The notes under the pieces are model-generated. The model saw only the letters and a program-made list of their open reading frames with translations, was not told the DNA's origin and made no database searches. From JBJHBP01 sp050485685 (lineage in GTDB: Bacteria > Pseudomonadota > Gammaproteobacteria > Steroidobacterales > Rariloculaceae): 64,000 bases of DNA. Both the position numbers and the translations under genes were made by a program. The stretch is taken from contig JBJHBW010000002.1 of assembly GCA_050485685.1 (NCBI GenBank), positions 1 through 64,000 on the forward strand. The letters run 5' to 3'. The stretch's first letter is position 1; each line of letters starts with the position of its first letter. This document shows positions 1 through 9,329 of the stretch, piece by piece.

Positions 1-1266
1 AAGATCATCGTCACCGGCGTCGCCGATCACTGCCCGGCGCCAAAACGGCAGCTGGTGCATTTCGTGGTCCGCTATATCAAGCGCATGGTGCCGGGCTGGG
101 ACATACCCGATGCAGTGGACTATCGGGATCTGCTGTCCGCCGGCCGCGACCTTCAGTACCGGCGACCGGAGCTCACCGGCGACGACATCGCGTTCCTGCA
201 GTACACGGGTGGCACCACGGGGCTTGCCAAGGGCGCCGTGCTGACACACCGCAATATGGTCGCGAACGTGCTGCAGGCGGCCGCCTGGGCAAAGCCGTTC
301 TTTGATCGCAAGGATGGCAGCGTGATCTCGCCGCTTCCGCTCTACCATATCTTTTCGCTGACCGTGAACCTGTTTGCGTTCATTGAACTGGGCGGTCACA
401 ACGTGCTGATCACCAACCCGCGTGATCTGCCGGCTTTCATCCGCGAACTCAGGCACACTCGCGCGGCCGCGATGACTGGCGTCAACACACTGTTCAATGC
501 CCTGCTGCATACGAAAGGCTTCGATCAGATCGACTTCAGCGGACTGAAGATCGTGCTGGGGGGCGGCATGGCTGTGCAGCGCTCGGTAGCCGAACGATGG
601 CAGAAGGCCACCGGCGTGATCATCAGCCAGGGCTACGGCCTCACTGAGACTTCACCGATAGTGTCGGCAAACCCGCTGGACATGACGACGTTCAATGGCG
701 CTGTCGGCCTGCCTGTACCGTCCACGGAAGTCGCGATTTTCGATGACGACGGTAACCGACTGGGCATTGAAGAGAACGGCGAGATCTGCGTACGCGGCCC
801 CCAGGTCATGCGCGAATACTGGAATCAGCCCGAGGAAACGAAGAACGCCTTCCTTGCCGACGGCTGGTTCCGCACCGGCGATGTCGGGCGCATGGATGAA
901 AAGGGTTTCATCTATATCGAAGACCGCAAGAAGGACATGATCAACGTGTCCGGCTTCAATGTGTATCCGAACGAGATCGAAGACGTGGTGGGCGGTCATC
1001 CGGGTGTGCTGGAAGCCGCGGCAATCGGCATGCCCAGCGAGGACAGCGGCGAAGCCGTCAAACTGTACGTGGTGAAGAAAGACAACAGCCTCGACGAAGC
1101 ATCGCTGATCAGCTGGTGCCGGGAAAATCTCACCGGCTACAAGGTGCCCCGGGCCGTGGAGTTTGTGGACGAACTGCCGAAAACCAACGTGGGCAAGATC
1201 CTGCGCCGCGAGTTGCGGGATCGGGACGAGGCTAACGGCAGTGCGGCGAAAACTGGCGGAAGCTGA
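1..1266 (+). CDS. fadD: long-chain fatty acid--CoA ligase, 3' part
   Basis: The reading frame is open from base 1, so the gene starts before the window; about 421 C-terminal residues are present. The enzyme activates long-chain fatty acids with ATP and CoA at the inner membrane for beta-oxidation or lipid synthesis. The AMP-binding P-loop is visible as YTGGTTGLAKGA near base 200, followed by GYGLTETSP, GWFRTGDVG and KDMINVSGFNVYPNEIE, which are the A4/A8-type motifs of the ANL superfamily. Near the end GKILRRELR supplies the catalytic lysine of the C-terminal domain. It is convergent with dgt. The FadD assignment rests on the fatty-acyl signature around DRKKDMINVSGFNV; another acyl-CoA ligase of the same clade cannot be excluded. 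Confidence 0.9.
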   Translation, partial: KIIVTGVADHCPAPKRQLVHFVVRYIKRMVPGWDIPDAVDYRDLLSAGRDLQYRRPELTGDDIAFLQYTGGTTGLAKGAVLTHRNMVANVLQAAAWAKPFFDRKDGSVISPLPLYHIFSLTVNLFAFIELGGHNVLITNPRDLPAFIRELRHTRAAAMTGVNTLFNALLHTKGFDQIDFSGLKIVLGGGMAVQRSVAERWQKATGVIISQGYGLTETSPIVSANPLDMTTFNGAVGLPVPSTEVAIFDDDGNRLGIEENGEICVRGPQVMREYWNQPEETKNAFLADGWFRTGDVGRMDEKGFIYIEDRKKDMINVSGFNVYPNEIEDVVGGHPGVLEAAAIGMPSEDSGEAVKLYVVKKDNSLDEASLISWCRENLTGYKVPRAVEFVDELPKTNVGKILRRELRDRDEANGSAAKTGGS

Positions 1267-1274
1267 AGGAGGCG

Positions 1275-1297
1275 TGCCGGCCCGCCGCTAGCCGGCA
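1275..1297. terminator. inverted repeat at the fadD/dgt convergent junction
   Basis: TGCCGGC (1275-1281) and GCCGGCA (1291-1297) form a perfect 7-bp stem with a 9-nt loop right after the fadD stop and over the dgt stop. It could terminate both convergent transcripts, but there is no T-tract on either side. Confidence 0.35.
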
Positions 1298-2478
1298 GGC
1301 TTCTGATTCCGCTGTGCAATGCTTTCGTGCGCCTGCAGCGCAAAGCGGTCGGTCATGCCGGCAATGTAGTCCGCGACGACCCGCGCCGCACCGGCATCGT
1401 CGCCCTCGTCCATGCGCGCCGCTACACGACGCGCATAACCTTCCGGCATCAGCCGGTACTCGGCCCGGAACGCGGCGAACAGGCAGGTGATGGTCTCATG
1501 CGCCTGCTCGGTCATCGCATGCACATGCGGATGACGGTACAGGTGCTCGCGCAGAAACCGCTTCAGGGTTGCCTGGGCTTCCACGAAGGGCTCACTGAAC
1601 CGGATCAGCGGCGCCTTCTGTGCGCGCACATCGTCTATCGTTTCTATGCCGGCTTCACCGATCGCCGCCTCGCTGCTTTCGCGCAGATCGGTCACCAGCG
1701 CGCCTATCATGCGGCGCACGACCTCATTGGCAAGCCTGCGCGGCGAGGTATTCGCGTAGCGTTTGCGAACCGCGTCCAGCTGGGCAGCAAAGAAAGGTAC
1801 GTCGCCGAGCTGATCCAGCGTAATCAATCCGGAGCGCAGGCCGTCGTCCACGTCGTGATTGTTATAGGCGATCTCGTCGGCGATGTTGGCCAGCTGCGCC
1901 TCCAGCCCCGCCTGGCGTTTGTCCAGAAAGCGCTGTCCCAGTTCACCCAGGAGGCGGGCGTTACGCACTGAACAGTGCTTGAGAATTCCCTCGCGTGCCT
2001 CGAACGTCAGATTAAGGCCCGGAAAGTCCGCGTAACGCTCTTCCAGTTCATCCACAACCCGCAGTGACTGCAGGTTGTGCTCGAATCCGCCGAAGTCGCG
2101 CATGCACGCATTCAGAGCATCCTGCCCGGCATGTCCGAAAGGCGTGTGCCCGAGGTCATGAGCCAGACTGATGGCCTCGACCAGATCCTCGTTCAGGCGC
2201 ATGGACCGCGCCACGGAGCGGGCGATCTGGGCAACCTCCAGCGAATGGGTCAGGCGCGTGCGGTAGTGATCGCCCTCGTGATTGACGAAGACCTGGGTCT
2301 TGTATTCAAGGCGACGGAACGCCGTGGAATGAATGATCCGGTCGCGATCACGCTGAAACTCGGTGCGCGAGGAGGGCGGTGGCTCCGGGTACTGCCGCCC
2401 TCGTGTGCGGGCACTGTGGGCGGCATAGCCGGCCAGCTGCAGGGGTGTATCGTCAGGCAGTCCGGCTGGTACTTTCAC
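1288..2478 (-). CDS. dgt: deoxyguanosinetriphosphate triphosphohydrolase-like protein
   Basis: A 396-residue HD-domain phosphohydrolase that removes triphosphate from dNTPs and helps set nucleotide pools. The HD metal site is visible: RLTHSLEVAQIARSVAR supplies the first His, HDLGHTPFGHAG the HD pair, and IADEIAYNNHDVDDG the distal Asp. The start is GTG at 2478 and overlaps the aroB stop in a GTGA, so dgt is translationally coupled behind aroB, an arrangement also known in Pseudomonas and relatives. Length fits the short, non-E. coli Dgt type. Substrate preference within dNTPs cannot be read from the sequence. Confidence 0.92.
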   Translation of the reverse strand: MKVPAGLPDDTPLQLAGYAAHSARTRGRQYPEPPPSSRTEFQRDRDRIIHSTAFRRLEYKTQVFVNHEGDHYRTRLTHSLEVAQIARSVARSMRLNEDLVEAISLAHDLGHTPFGHAGQDALNACMRDFGGFEHNLQSLRVVDELEERYADFPGLNLTFEAREGILKHCSVRNARLLGELGQRFLDKRQAGLEAQLANIADEIAYNNHDVDDGLRSGLITLDQLGDVPFFAAQLDAVRKRYANTSPRRLANEVVRRMIGALVTDLRESSEAAIGEAGIETIDDVRAQKAPLIRFSEPFVEAQATLKRFLREHLYRHPHVHAMTEQAHETITCLFAAFRAEYRLMPEGYARRVAARMDEGDDAGAARVVADYIAGMTDRFALQAHESIAQRNQKPAG

Positions 2479-3578
2479 GACCGGGCCCGACGCTCCGTGT
2501 CCGGATCGCGGTCCGCTTCGATCACAGCTCGCAGCAGGGATTGCTCCGGTGCAGGAGTCACTATGGCGTGACCTATGCGTTCCAGCAGCACCAGCCTGAC
2601 GCCATGACGATCAGCTTTCTTGTCCAGTTTCATGCGCGCGAGTATGTCATCTGCCGGGATATCCGGTGCGCGCACCGGCAGCCGCGCCGCCTGGATCAGG
2701 GCATCCACGCGATCGCAATCCGCTGCGGAGATCCAGTCCAGCTGCGCCGATGTGCGCGCAGCCAGGTGCATGCCGATTGCGACGGCCTCGCCATGCAACC
2801 AGCGCTGGTAGCCGGTGACCGCCTCCAGCGCATGGCCGAAGGTGTGCCCCAGGTTCAGCAGGGCGCGGCGACCTCGTTCGTGCTCGTCTTCGGCAACGAT
2901 CTCCGCCTTGATCTCGCAGCTTCGTCTTATTGCGCGAGTCAACGCTGCCGAATTCAGCGCCAGCAGGTCTGCCATCGCATGCTCCAGCCAGGCGAACAGC
3001 GACTCATCGAGAATGAGTCCGTACTTGATCACTTCGGCAAGACCGGCCGACAGTTCGCGTGACGGCAGCGTTTTCAGGGTATCGGTGTCGGCCAGCACCG
3101 CTGAGGGCTGGTGAAACGCGCCAATCATGTTCTTGGCCTGGGGATGATTCACGGCCGTCTTGCCGCCGACCGAGGAGTCAACCTGCGCGAGCAGCGTGGT
3201 CGGCACCTGCACAAAGCGGATTCCGCGCTGGTAGCAAGCTGCGGCAAACCCGGCAATGTCGCCTACCACACCGCCACCCAGCGCCAGCAGACAGGCGTCG
3301 CGGTGGAAGCGTGCCCCGACCAGGCAGTCCAGTATGGTCGACAGGGTCGCAAGCGTCTTGTGCTGTTCGCCGTCCGGCAGCACCATGGTCTGCACTTCCC
3401 GGCCTTTCAGTGCCTGCTGCACGCTGTCCAGGTACAAAGGCGCAACGACATCGTTCGTGACGATGAGCACCTGTGCAGCATCGACGGACGAGCGCAACAG
3501 TTCGGCATCCCGCAGCAGGCCGGGCCCGATGCAGATCGGGTAGCTGCGCGCACCCAGTGAGACTTCCAGCGTTTCCAC
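2475..3578 (-). CDS. aroB: 3-dehydroquinate synthase
   Basis: A 367-residue enzyme that cyclises DAHP to 3-dehydroquinate, the second step of the shikimate pathway, in the cytosol with NAD and a divalent metal. Diagnostic motifs are PDGEQHKT, the glycine-rich NAD segment GGGVVGDIAGFAAACYQRG, the substrate loop VDSSVGGKTAVNH and the metal-binding LNLGHTFGHALE. The start is GTG at 3578 with only a weak ribosome binding site. It follows aroK with a 21-bp gap and overlaps dgt, giving the operon order aroK-aroB-dgt. Confidence 0.96.
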   Translation of the reverse strand: METLEVSLGARSYPICIGPGLLRDAELLRSSVDAAQVLIVTNDVVAPLYLDSVQQALKGREVQTMVLPDGEQHKTLATLSTILDCLVGARFHRDACLLALGGGVVGDIAGFAAACYQRGIRFVQVPTTLLAQVDSSVGGKTAVNHPQAKNMIGAFHQPSAVLADTDTLKTLPSRELSAGLAEVIKYGLILDESLFAWLEHAMADLLALNSAALTRAIRRSCEIKAEIVAEDEHERGRRALLNLGHTFGHALEAVTGYQRWLHGEAVAIGMHLAARTSAQLDWISAADCDRVDALIQAARLPVRAPDIPADDILARMKLDKKADRHGVRLVLLERIGHAIVTPAPEQSLLRAVIEADRDPDTERRARS

Positions 3579-3599
3579 GGCGCGAAGGTTCGCAGGGCC

Positions 3600-4136
3600 T
3601 TACGGCTTTTGCAATGGGGCCACGCCTCTGGCCACGAGTTCATCACGCGCCGTCGCAGCCACCGCACGCACCCGCTTGCCGGTCGTCTCCAGCGTGATGT
3701 CGGCAAGTTCTTCATACAGCGGCGCGCGCACGGCCATCAGCTTCTCCAGCACCTCGCGACGATTGCCGCCGGCCAGCAGCGGACGGTGGCGCGTGCGACG
3801 GGTGCGATCGAGCTGTTCATCAACGCTGGTACGCAGATAGATCACCGTGCCGCTGTCTCGCAGGCGTATTCGATTATCAGGATCCAGCACGGCACCGCCC
3901 CCGGTTGCGATTACCATGTCGTGAAGTTCGGAAAGCGCGGCGACCGTTTCCTTCTCTCGCTCACGGAAGCCGGCCTCGCCTTCCCTGTCAAAGATATAGG
4001 GAATATCCACACCGGTGCGCCTTTCGATCTCGGCATCGCAGTCGAGAAACCGTGCGCCCAGCATGCGCGCGAGCTGGCGGCCGACTGCGGTCTTGCCGGC
4101 ACCCATGGGACCAATCAGATAGATGTTGCCTGCCAC
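3600..4136 (-). CDS. aroK: shikimate kinase
   Basis: A kinase of about 178 residues that phosphorylates shikimate at O3 with ATP. The P-loop GPMGAGKTAVG lies near the N terminus, followed by DCDAEIERRTG (shikimate-binding Asp), GFREREKETV, GGGAV and the lid RHRPLLAG. I chose GTG at 4136 because it places the P-loop at the usual distance from the start; a TTG at 4175 would add 13 residues that are not typical of the family. The gene sits just downstream of a terminator that follows pilQ, so it may have its own promoter in the 4137-4190 stretch. Confidence 0.93.
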   Translation of the reverse strand: MAGNIYLIGPMGAGKTAVGRQLARMLGARFLDCDAEIERRTGVDIPYIFDREGEAGFREREKETVAALSELHDMVIATGGGAVLDPDNRIRLRDSGTVIYLRTSVDEQLDRTRRTRHRPLLAGGNRREVLEKLMAVRAPLYEELADITLETTGKRVRAVAATARDELVARGVAPLQKP

Positions 4137-4184
4137 TTTGGAAGTATTGCTACGGGGAAATGCCCACCGGGGCAAGAGTTTGGC

Positions 4185-4216
4185 AAAGCAAACGGGCCGG
4201 TGCGAGACCGGCCCGT
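4185..4216 (-). terminator. intrinsic terminator between pilQ and aroK
   Basis: ACGGGCCGGT (4192-4201) and ACCGGCCCGT (4207-4216) make a perfect 10-bp GC-rich stem with a 5-nt loop. Read on the minus strand, the stem is followed by TTTGCTTTG, an interrupted T-tract. It lies 70 bp after the pilQ stop and would end the pilMNOPQ transcript. Confidence 0.7.
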
Positions 4217-4285
4217 GAATTTCTTCGAGATATTGCGGATACCTGCTGCCGGCACCGCCCCCTGGCGGCGCCGGCAGCGGCGCGA

Positions 4286-6445
4286 TCAGCGGACTGATGC
4301 GCCGTCGCGGAGAATCTTCGGTGTCACGAACACCAGCAGCTCCGCCCTGTTGTTCACGGTCGAACGCGACCGGAACAGGTACCCCAGACCGGGTATGTCA
4401 CCGAGTACCGGCACCTTGTTCACGGTGTTGCGTTCCTCGGTCTCGTAGATGCCGCCGAGCACAACCGTCTCGCCGTCATTGACCAGCACCTGGGTCTCCA
4501 CCGAACGCGTGTCGATACTGGGCACGAATCCGCCGGTGGCGCTGGGCACTTCCTGGCCGACCGAATCCTTGGTCACCAGCAGATCCATGATGATGCGGTC
4601 ATCAGGCGTAATCTGCGGTGTCACCGTAAGACTCAGTACGGCCTCTTTGAACTGGGTCGTGGTCGCGCCGCTGGAGGCCGCCTCCTGATAGGGAATCTCC
4701 ACACCCTGGGAGATCGAGGCCTGACGCTGGTTTGCCGTCACGAGCCGAGGCGAGGAATGCACCTGGCCCTTGCCTTCCGCCTGCAGAGCAGACAGCTCCA
4801 GATCCACGAGCGTGTCGGACCCAAGAATGGCCATGGCCATGGATCCGGCCGGATTGGCGATCGGCAGGTTCACGTTGTAGCGCTGGTTGGCGGCTGCGAC
4901 CAGCGGCGAAGGTGTGCCCGCACGCACGATCTGGTCGGCGCCGGCACCGGTACCGGTCATGGAGACCAGACCGTCGCTGCCGCTCTCGCGCACCATACTC
5001 GCACCGAAGCGCACACCCACCTGACGCTGGAAGTCGTCGTTGACGATCACGATGCGTGACTCGATCAGCACCTGACGCACCGGAATATCCAGCGTGCTCA
5101 CCAGGCGACGGATGTCGGCCAGGCGGTCGGAGGTTTCACTGACCAGCAGCGTGTTGGTGCGGGTATCCACAGTCACACTGCCGCGCTCGGAAATCAGGGC
5201 CGTCTGGCCACCGGCGCGAATCAGCTCCGCAAGGTCCGCCGCGCGGGCATAGTTCACCTGGATGAACTCCGACCGGATCGGCTCCAGCTGCTGCAGTGCA
5301 CGGCGTGACTCCAGCTGCTGCTGTTCCCGGGCCGCGATATCGGCAGCCGGCGCAATGATGATCACGTTGCCATTGCGGCGCATGTCGAGGCCACGGGTGG
5401 TCATCACGATGTCCAGCGCCTGATCCCAGGGCACGTTCTGCAGGCGGAGCGTGACACTGCCGCTCACATTGTCACTGACAACGATGTTCAGGCCGCTGGT
5501 CTCGGCAAGCAGCTGCAACACGGCCCGCACTTCGATGTCCTGGAAGTTCAGGGTCAGGCGTTCGCCGGTGTACTCGCGCTGCGGATCGAAGATGCCCGGC
5601 ATGGGCTCGTCTTCCGGAGGCGGCTTCAGTTCCAGCGTGAACTGGGTATCGGACTGGTAGGCCAGCTGCTCGTAGTCGGCCGACGCACTCACGATGAGCC
5701 GCGCATGGGGTTCGGCGCGCAGGGCATCCACGGTCGACACCGGGGTCGCGAAGTCGGTCACGTCCAGACGACGCATCAGCTGCGCCGGCAACGACGTGTT
5801 CTGGAAATCAACGACGATGCGGCCGCCTTCCTGACGAACATCCACGGTCGTGCGCGGATCGCTGAGCTCCACGACCACCTGTCCGGCGCCGTCCGGACCA
5901 CGACGGAAGTCGATGTTGTTGATGGTGCGCTGACCGGTAGCAGCGACCGGCTGAACTCCGGGGGCCGGCGACGCGGGAGTCTGGAATGTCGCGGCGGTGG
6001 AGGCTCCGGCCTGCTGTCCCAGCGTCACATAGACACTGTCGCCGGCGACGCGGGTCTCATAGGGCACCATCGCGTTCAGATTGAGCACGATGCGCGTACG
6101 ACCGCCGGCTTCGGCGGAGTTGATGCTGGCCAGCGGACCCAGATTCACGTCCTGACGCCGGGCATCCAGGCCAAGCGCCGTATCGGGCAGGTCCAGGGAG
6201 ATGCGTGCGGGATCATCGATCGTGAAGCTCATGGGCTCGGGTGCCTGGCCATTGGTGCGCAGCCGAAGCTCCAGACGCTGTCCCGGCAGCGGTGACACCT
6301 CTATGGCCTCCAGCAGGCGTTCACCCTGCTGGGCGTTCGCAGTGCCGATCAGGCCGAAGGCGACCAGGGTCATGACAAGACCGGCCAGTCCCTGGCGCAG
6401 CCGTGGTGAGGTATGCCCGCGTCGAACGGGTGCTGTGATGAACAT
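4286..6445 (-). CDS. pilQ: type IV pilus secretin PilQ
   Basis: A 719-residue outer-membrane secretin through which the pilus fibre leaves the cell. The start at 6445 is preceded by AAAGGGAG at good spacing and gives a clean signal peptide ending in GTANAQQ. Order of domains: two AMIN domains (roughly residues 35-135 and 165-270), the STN domain around TLNFQDIEVRAVLQLLAETSG, an N1 domain with EFIQVNYARAADLAELI, and the secretin pore with the VPVLGDIPGLGYLFR signature near the C terminus. It is the last gene of pilMNOPQ; a 100-bp gap separates it from pilP, unlike the overlapping upstream genes. Confidence 0.97.
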   Translation of the reverse strand: MFITAPVRRGHTSPRLRQGLAGLVMTLVAFGLIGTANAQQGERLLEAIEVSPLPGQRLELRLRTNGQAPEPMSFTIDDPARISLDLPDTALGLDARRQDVNLGPLASINSAEAGGRTRIVLNLNAMVPYETRVAGDSVYVTLGQQAGASTAATFQTPASPAPGVQPVAATGQRTINNIDFRRGPDGAGQVVVELSDPRTTVDVRQEGGRIVVDFQNTSLPAQLMRRLDVTDFATPVSTVDALRAEPHARLIVSASADYEQLAYQSDTQFTLELKPPPEDEPMPGIFDPQREYTGERLTLNFQDIEVRAVLQLLAETSGLNIVVSDNVSGSVTLRLQNVPWDQALDIVMTTRGLDMRRNGNVIIIAPAADIAAREQQQLESRRALQQLEPIRSEFIQVNYARAADLAELIRAGGQTALISERGSVTVDTRTNTLLVSETSDRLADIRRLVSTLDIPVRQVLIESRIVIVNDDFQRQVGVRFGASMVRESGSDGLVSMTGTGAGADQIVRAGTPSPLVAAANQRYNVNLPIANPAGSMAMAILGSDTLVDLELSALQAEGKGQVHSSPRLVTANQRQASISQGVEIPYQEAASSGATTTQFKEAVLSLTVTPQITPDDRIIMDLLVTKDSVGQEVPSATGGFVPSIDTRSVETQVLVNDGETVVLGGIYETEERNTVNKVPVLGDIPGLGYLFRSRSTVNNRAELLVFVTPKILRDGASVR

Positions 6446-6545
6446 CTGATTCACTCCCTTTAAGCTCCCCTGCGCTTTCTGTTGCTGCTCAGTGGCTGCT
6501 ACTCGATAACTGCTTTCAATGACGGCCGCTCGCATTTCGGCCGCT

Positions 6546-7094
6546 TCAGATACTGCTGAGGGCAATCGCGGCCTGCCGCTCCATGAATCCGCCGAGTCCA
6601 TCCGGAATGATTTCCACCAGCTGGATCTGCGACTCCGATATGGACACGATGCGGCCATAGTTCTGCCCCAGGTGATTGCCCACCCGAACGCGATGTATCA
6701 GTCCGTCGTTAGTGCGGACCAGGCCGTAACGCACATCCTGCTGGACCAGCGTTCCCACCATTCGCAGCGTATCCAGCGAAAAGCCTTCCAGAAATTCGCG
6801 TGCGCGATTCGGATCAGGGCCTATGGTCGCATTGGGACTTGCGCTGACGCGGGCCTGCTGGCGATCCGGCATGAACGGCGAACGTCGCTGCGCCGGTTCG
6901 TACGCGAACGAAGGCGCCGGCTGTACCTGGGGCAACGGCTCGATGCGCCCGCCCGGTCTTGCCTTGACCTCGTCTATGTATGCCTGCAGGTCGGAGTTTC
7001 CGCCGCCGCAGGCTGAGACCATGGCAGCCGCACCGACCAGCGCCAGCATCCTGACACGCCGATTGAGAATCCAAGATGACTTGTGCCTGACCAT
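6546..7094 (-). CDS. pilP: type IV pilus inner-membrane lipoprotein PilP
   Basis: A lipoprotein of about 182 residues that links the PilMNO platform to the PilQ secretin. The lipobox MVSAC follows a short basic and hydrophobic N terminus. The C-terminal beta domain contains GTLVQQDVRYGLVRTNDG and RVGNHLGQNYGRI, typical of PilP. Two adjacent ATG codons exist (7097 and 7094); a GGAGG just upstream fits the second better, and that ATG overlaps the pilO stop. Confidence 0.94.
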   Translation of the reverse strand: MVRHKSSWILNRRVRMLALVGAAAMVSACGGGNSDLQAYIDEVKARPGGRIEPLPQVQPAPSFAYEPAQRRSPFMPDRQQARVSASPNATIGPDPNRAREFLEGFSLDTLRMVGTLVQQDVRYGLVRTNDGLIHRVRVGNHLGQNYGRIVSISESQIQLVEIIPDGLGGFMERQAAIALSSI

Positions 7095-7699
7095 CATCCC
7101 TCCGAACCGTCCTCTTCAAGGTAACGGTAGGTCTTGGCAGTAACATCCAGCGTGAGCCGATCGTAAACGTTCGGGTCAACGCGCCGGATAGAGATGTCGT
7201 GCAGTGTCACGATGCGCGGCAGCGCGGCGATACCACTGACGAAGTTGCCGAATTCATGGAAGCTGCCGGTGAGACGAATACGGATCGGCAGTTCGGCATA
7301 GAAGTCGCGCCGGATCTCCGCCTGCGGCTGAAACAGATTCTCTTCAAGTCCTGCAGCAAGGCCTGTCTGGGAGATGTCTACGAGCAGGTTGGGCACCTCG
7401 GTGCGACCGGGCAACTGGCGCAGCATGGTGCCGAACGACTCCTCCATTTCGGCCAGCTGAGCACGATAGGCATCGAAGTTGGCGGCACGCCGCTGACGCT
7501 GTTCGAAGGTTGCCCTCAGTGTCTGTTCATCGGCCTGGGCTCGCTCCAACAGAGGCATGTCGGTCTTGATGACCAACATCCAGACGCCGCCGGCTGTCAG
7601 AGCGACGAAGGTGATGATGACGGCCGCAATGCGAAATGGCAGCGGCCAGCGCCCGGGTTCGTTGACGTCCAGGGACTGCAGTTCCTGAATGATGCTCAT
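7094..7699 (-). CDS. pilO: type IV pilus alignment protein PilO
   Basis: A bitopic inner-membrane protein of 201 residues that pairs with PilN. One transmembrane helix lies near residues 23-45 (IAAVIITFVALTAGGVWML), followed by a coiled-coil segment rich in Arg, Gln and Glu, then a ferredoxin-like periplasmic domain with ADEQTLRATFEQRQ preceding LPGRTEVPNLL. GGAGG sits 9 nt before the ATG, which overlaps the pilN stop. Confidence 0.95.
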   Translation of the reverse strand: MSIIQELQSLDVNEPGRWPLPFRIAAVIITFVALTAGGVWMLVIKTDMPLLERAQADEQTLRATFEQRQRRAANFDAYRAQLAEMEESFGTMLRQLPGRTEVPNLLVDISQTGLAAGLEENLFQPQAEIRRDFYAELPIRIRLTGSFHEFGNFVSGIAALPRIVTLHDISIRRVDPNVYDRLTLDVTAKTYRYLEEDGSEG

Positions 7700-8268
7700 C
7701 GCGGTGAACCTCCATCTGCCTGATCGGCCATCGGGATCTGCTGGGCAAACAGGGTGAAGTTCGCGGTGCGCTCGTTACCGGAGCTGACCGTCTCGACCAC
7801 TTCCAGTCCCGGGCTGCGCAGCCACGGCGAGGAATCGATGTTGCGCATCAGCGCCGACACACGCGTACTGGACTGTGCCGAGCCGCGAAGTTCTATGCGG
7901 GTGTTAGCCTGGCGAACCTCGTTCAGGTGCACCCCTTCCGGCAGCGTATCCACGAGCTGATCGAACAGATGCACCACTTCCGGCCGTGAGCGCTGCAGTT
8001 GCTCGATGATTTCCATACGCGCCAGCAGCCGTTCCTTCTGATTCTCCAGACCGCGTATCTCCTCGATCTGCGCATCCAGTTGCGCGATCTCGGTGCGCAG
8101 GGTCTGATTGCGGTTCTGCTGATTGCTGATCCAGCCGTTGACGGTCAACTTGGCGGCGTAGACGGACAATCCCGCCAACAGCACCGCACCGACCAGACCG
8201 GTGAGGAAATCCTTCTTGCGTTTCTGCCTGAGCTCTTCGCGCCATGGCAGCAGATTGATTCTTGGCAT
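7696..8268 (-). CDS. pilN: type IV pilus assembly protein PilN
   Basis: A 190-residue inner-membrane protein that binds PilM through its N-terminal cytoplasmic motif, seen here as MPRINLLPWREE. A transmembrane helix follows (GLVGAVLLAGLSVYAAKL), then a coiled coil and a periplasmic domain ending near NFTLFAQQIP. The ATG at 8268 overlaps the pilM stop in an ATGA; an upstream extension of ten residues would precede the conserved INLLPWR motif and is unlikely. Confidence 0.95.
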   Translation of the reverse strand: MPRINLLPWREELRQKRKKDFLTGLVGAVLLAGLSVYAAKLTVNGWISNQQNRNQTLRTEIAQLDAQIEEIRGLENQKERLLARMEIIEQLQRSRPEVVHLFDQLVDTLPEGVHLNEVRQANTRIELRGSAQSSTRVSALMRNIDSSPWLRSPGLEVVETVSSGNERTANFTLFAQQIPMADQADGGSPR

Positions 8269-9329
8269 CAGTCGAAGCTCCTCAAAGCGAGTCCACATGC
8301 CGTGAGCAGCGCGGTGGAATCCTTCTGTACACCCTGGGCCTTGGACCGGGACGACAGTTTCATCTGCCCCAGAGGATCACCGACTTCGGTCGGGATTCCC
8401 ACCTGGCTGCCGATGACATCGGCCACACCCGGAATATTCGCGCAGCCGCCGCAGACGATGATCTGGTCAGGCTGTTCGCGGCCGCTTCCGGAAGCAAGGA
8501 AAAACTGCAGTGAGCGACTGACCTGCTGGGCCATATCGTCTATGAAGGCGTCCAGCACCTCGGGCTGATAGTTGCTCGGCAGACCGCCTTCCTTCTTTGC
8601 GCGACCGGCGTCTTCCAGGCTCAAACCATAGGTGCGCATGATCTCTTCGGTCAGCTGCTGGCCGCCGAACGCAAAGTCACGTGTATAGGTTACCTTGAGA
8701 TCCCTGAGCACGCTGAAGGTCGTGGTGCTGGCGCCGAAATCCACGACAGCGATGTAGCGGTCCGCGCCGCCGTCAGGCATATGGTGAGTCAGCAGCTGGC
8801 AGGCATTCTCGACCGCAAACGCCTCCACATCCACGACCCGCGCCTTCAGGCCCGCGGCCTGGACGGCGAGTTGCCGCTGATCGACGTTCTCGGTGCGAGT
8901 GGCCACCAGCAGCACATCCATCATTTCCGGGTCGCGCTCGCTGTCGCCGACCACCTCGAAGTCGAAGCTGACTTCTTCCATCGGAAACGGGATGTACTGG
9001 TCGGCCTGCAGCTCGACCTGGCCCTCGAGTTCCGCCCCGCTCAGGCTCTTCGGCATCTGAATGACCTTGGTGATTGCCGCATCGCCACTGATAGCGATGG
9101 CGCAATCCCTGGCCTTGGTGCCCGAGCGCTTGACTGCACGGCGGATCGCTTCGCCCACGGTCTCGGCATCGACAATGGCCTTCTCGTTGATCGAGTTCGG
9201 CGGCGTGGGTTCGGCCGCATAGGATTCCACGCGATAGCCGCGTCCGGAAGCCACCAGCTCGATCAGCTTGATGGACGATGTCGTAATATCGAGGCCCAAC
9301 AGGGACTTGTTGTTACCGCGTGAGAACAC
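8268..9329 (-). CDS. pilM: type IV pilus assembly ATPase-fold protein PilM
   Basis: A cytoplasmic FtsA/actin-like protein of about 353 residues that anchors PilN. The nucleotide-binding phosphate loops are LLGLDITTSSIKLIEL and VVDFGASTTTFSVL; QADQYIPFPMEEVSFDFEV and the C-terminal CGLALRSFD are family hallmarks. I prefer the GTG at 9329, which has AAGGA six bases upstream; a TTG at 9350 would add seven residues. It leads the operon pilM-N-O-P-Q, whose other members are linked by ATGA overlaps. Confidence 0.95.
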   Translation of the reverse strand: MFSRGNNKSLLGLDITTSSIKLIELVASGRGYRVESYAAEPTPPNSINEKAIVDAETVGEAIRRAVKRSGTKARDCAIAISGDAAITKVIQMPKSLSGAELEGQVELQADQYIPFPMEEVSFDFEVVGDSERDPEMMDVLLVATRTENVDQRQLAVQAAGLKARVVDVEAFAVENACQLLTHHMPDGGADRYIAVVDFGASTTTFSVLRDLKVTYTRDFAFGGQQLTEEIMRTYGLSLEDAGRAKKEGGLPSNYQPEVLDAFIDDMAQQVSRSLQFFLASGSGREQPDQIIVCGGCANIPGVADVIGSQVGIPTEVGDPLGQMKLSSRSKAQGVQKDSTALLTACGLALRSFD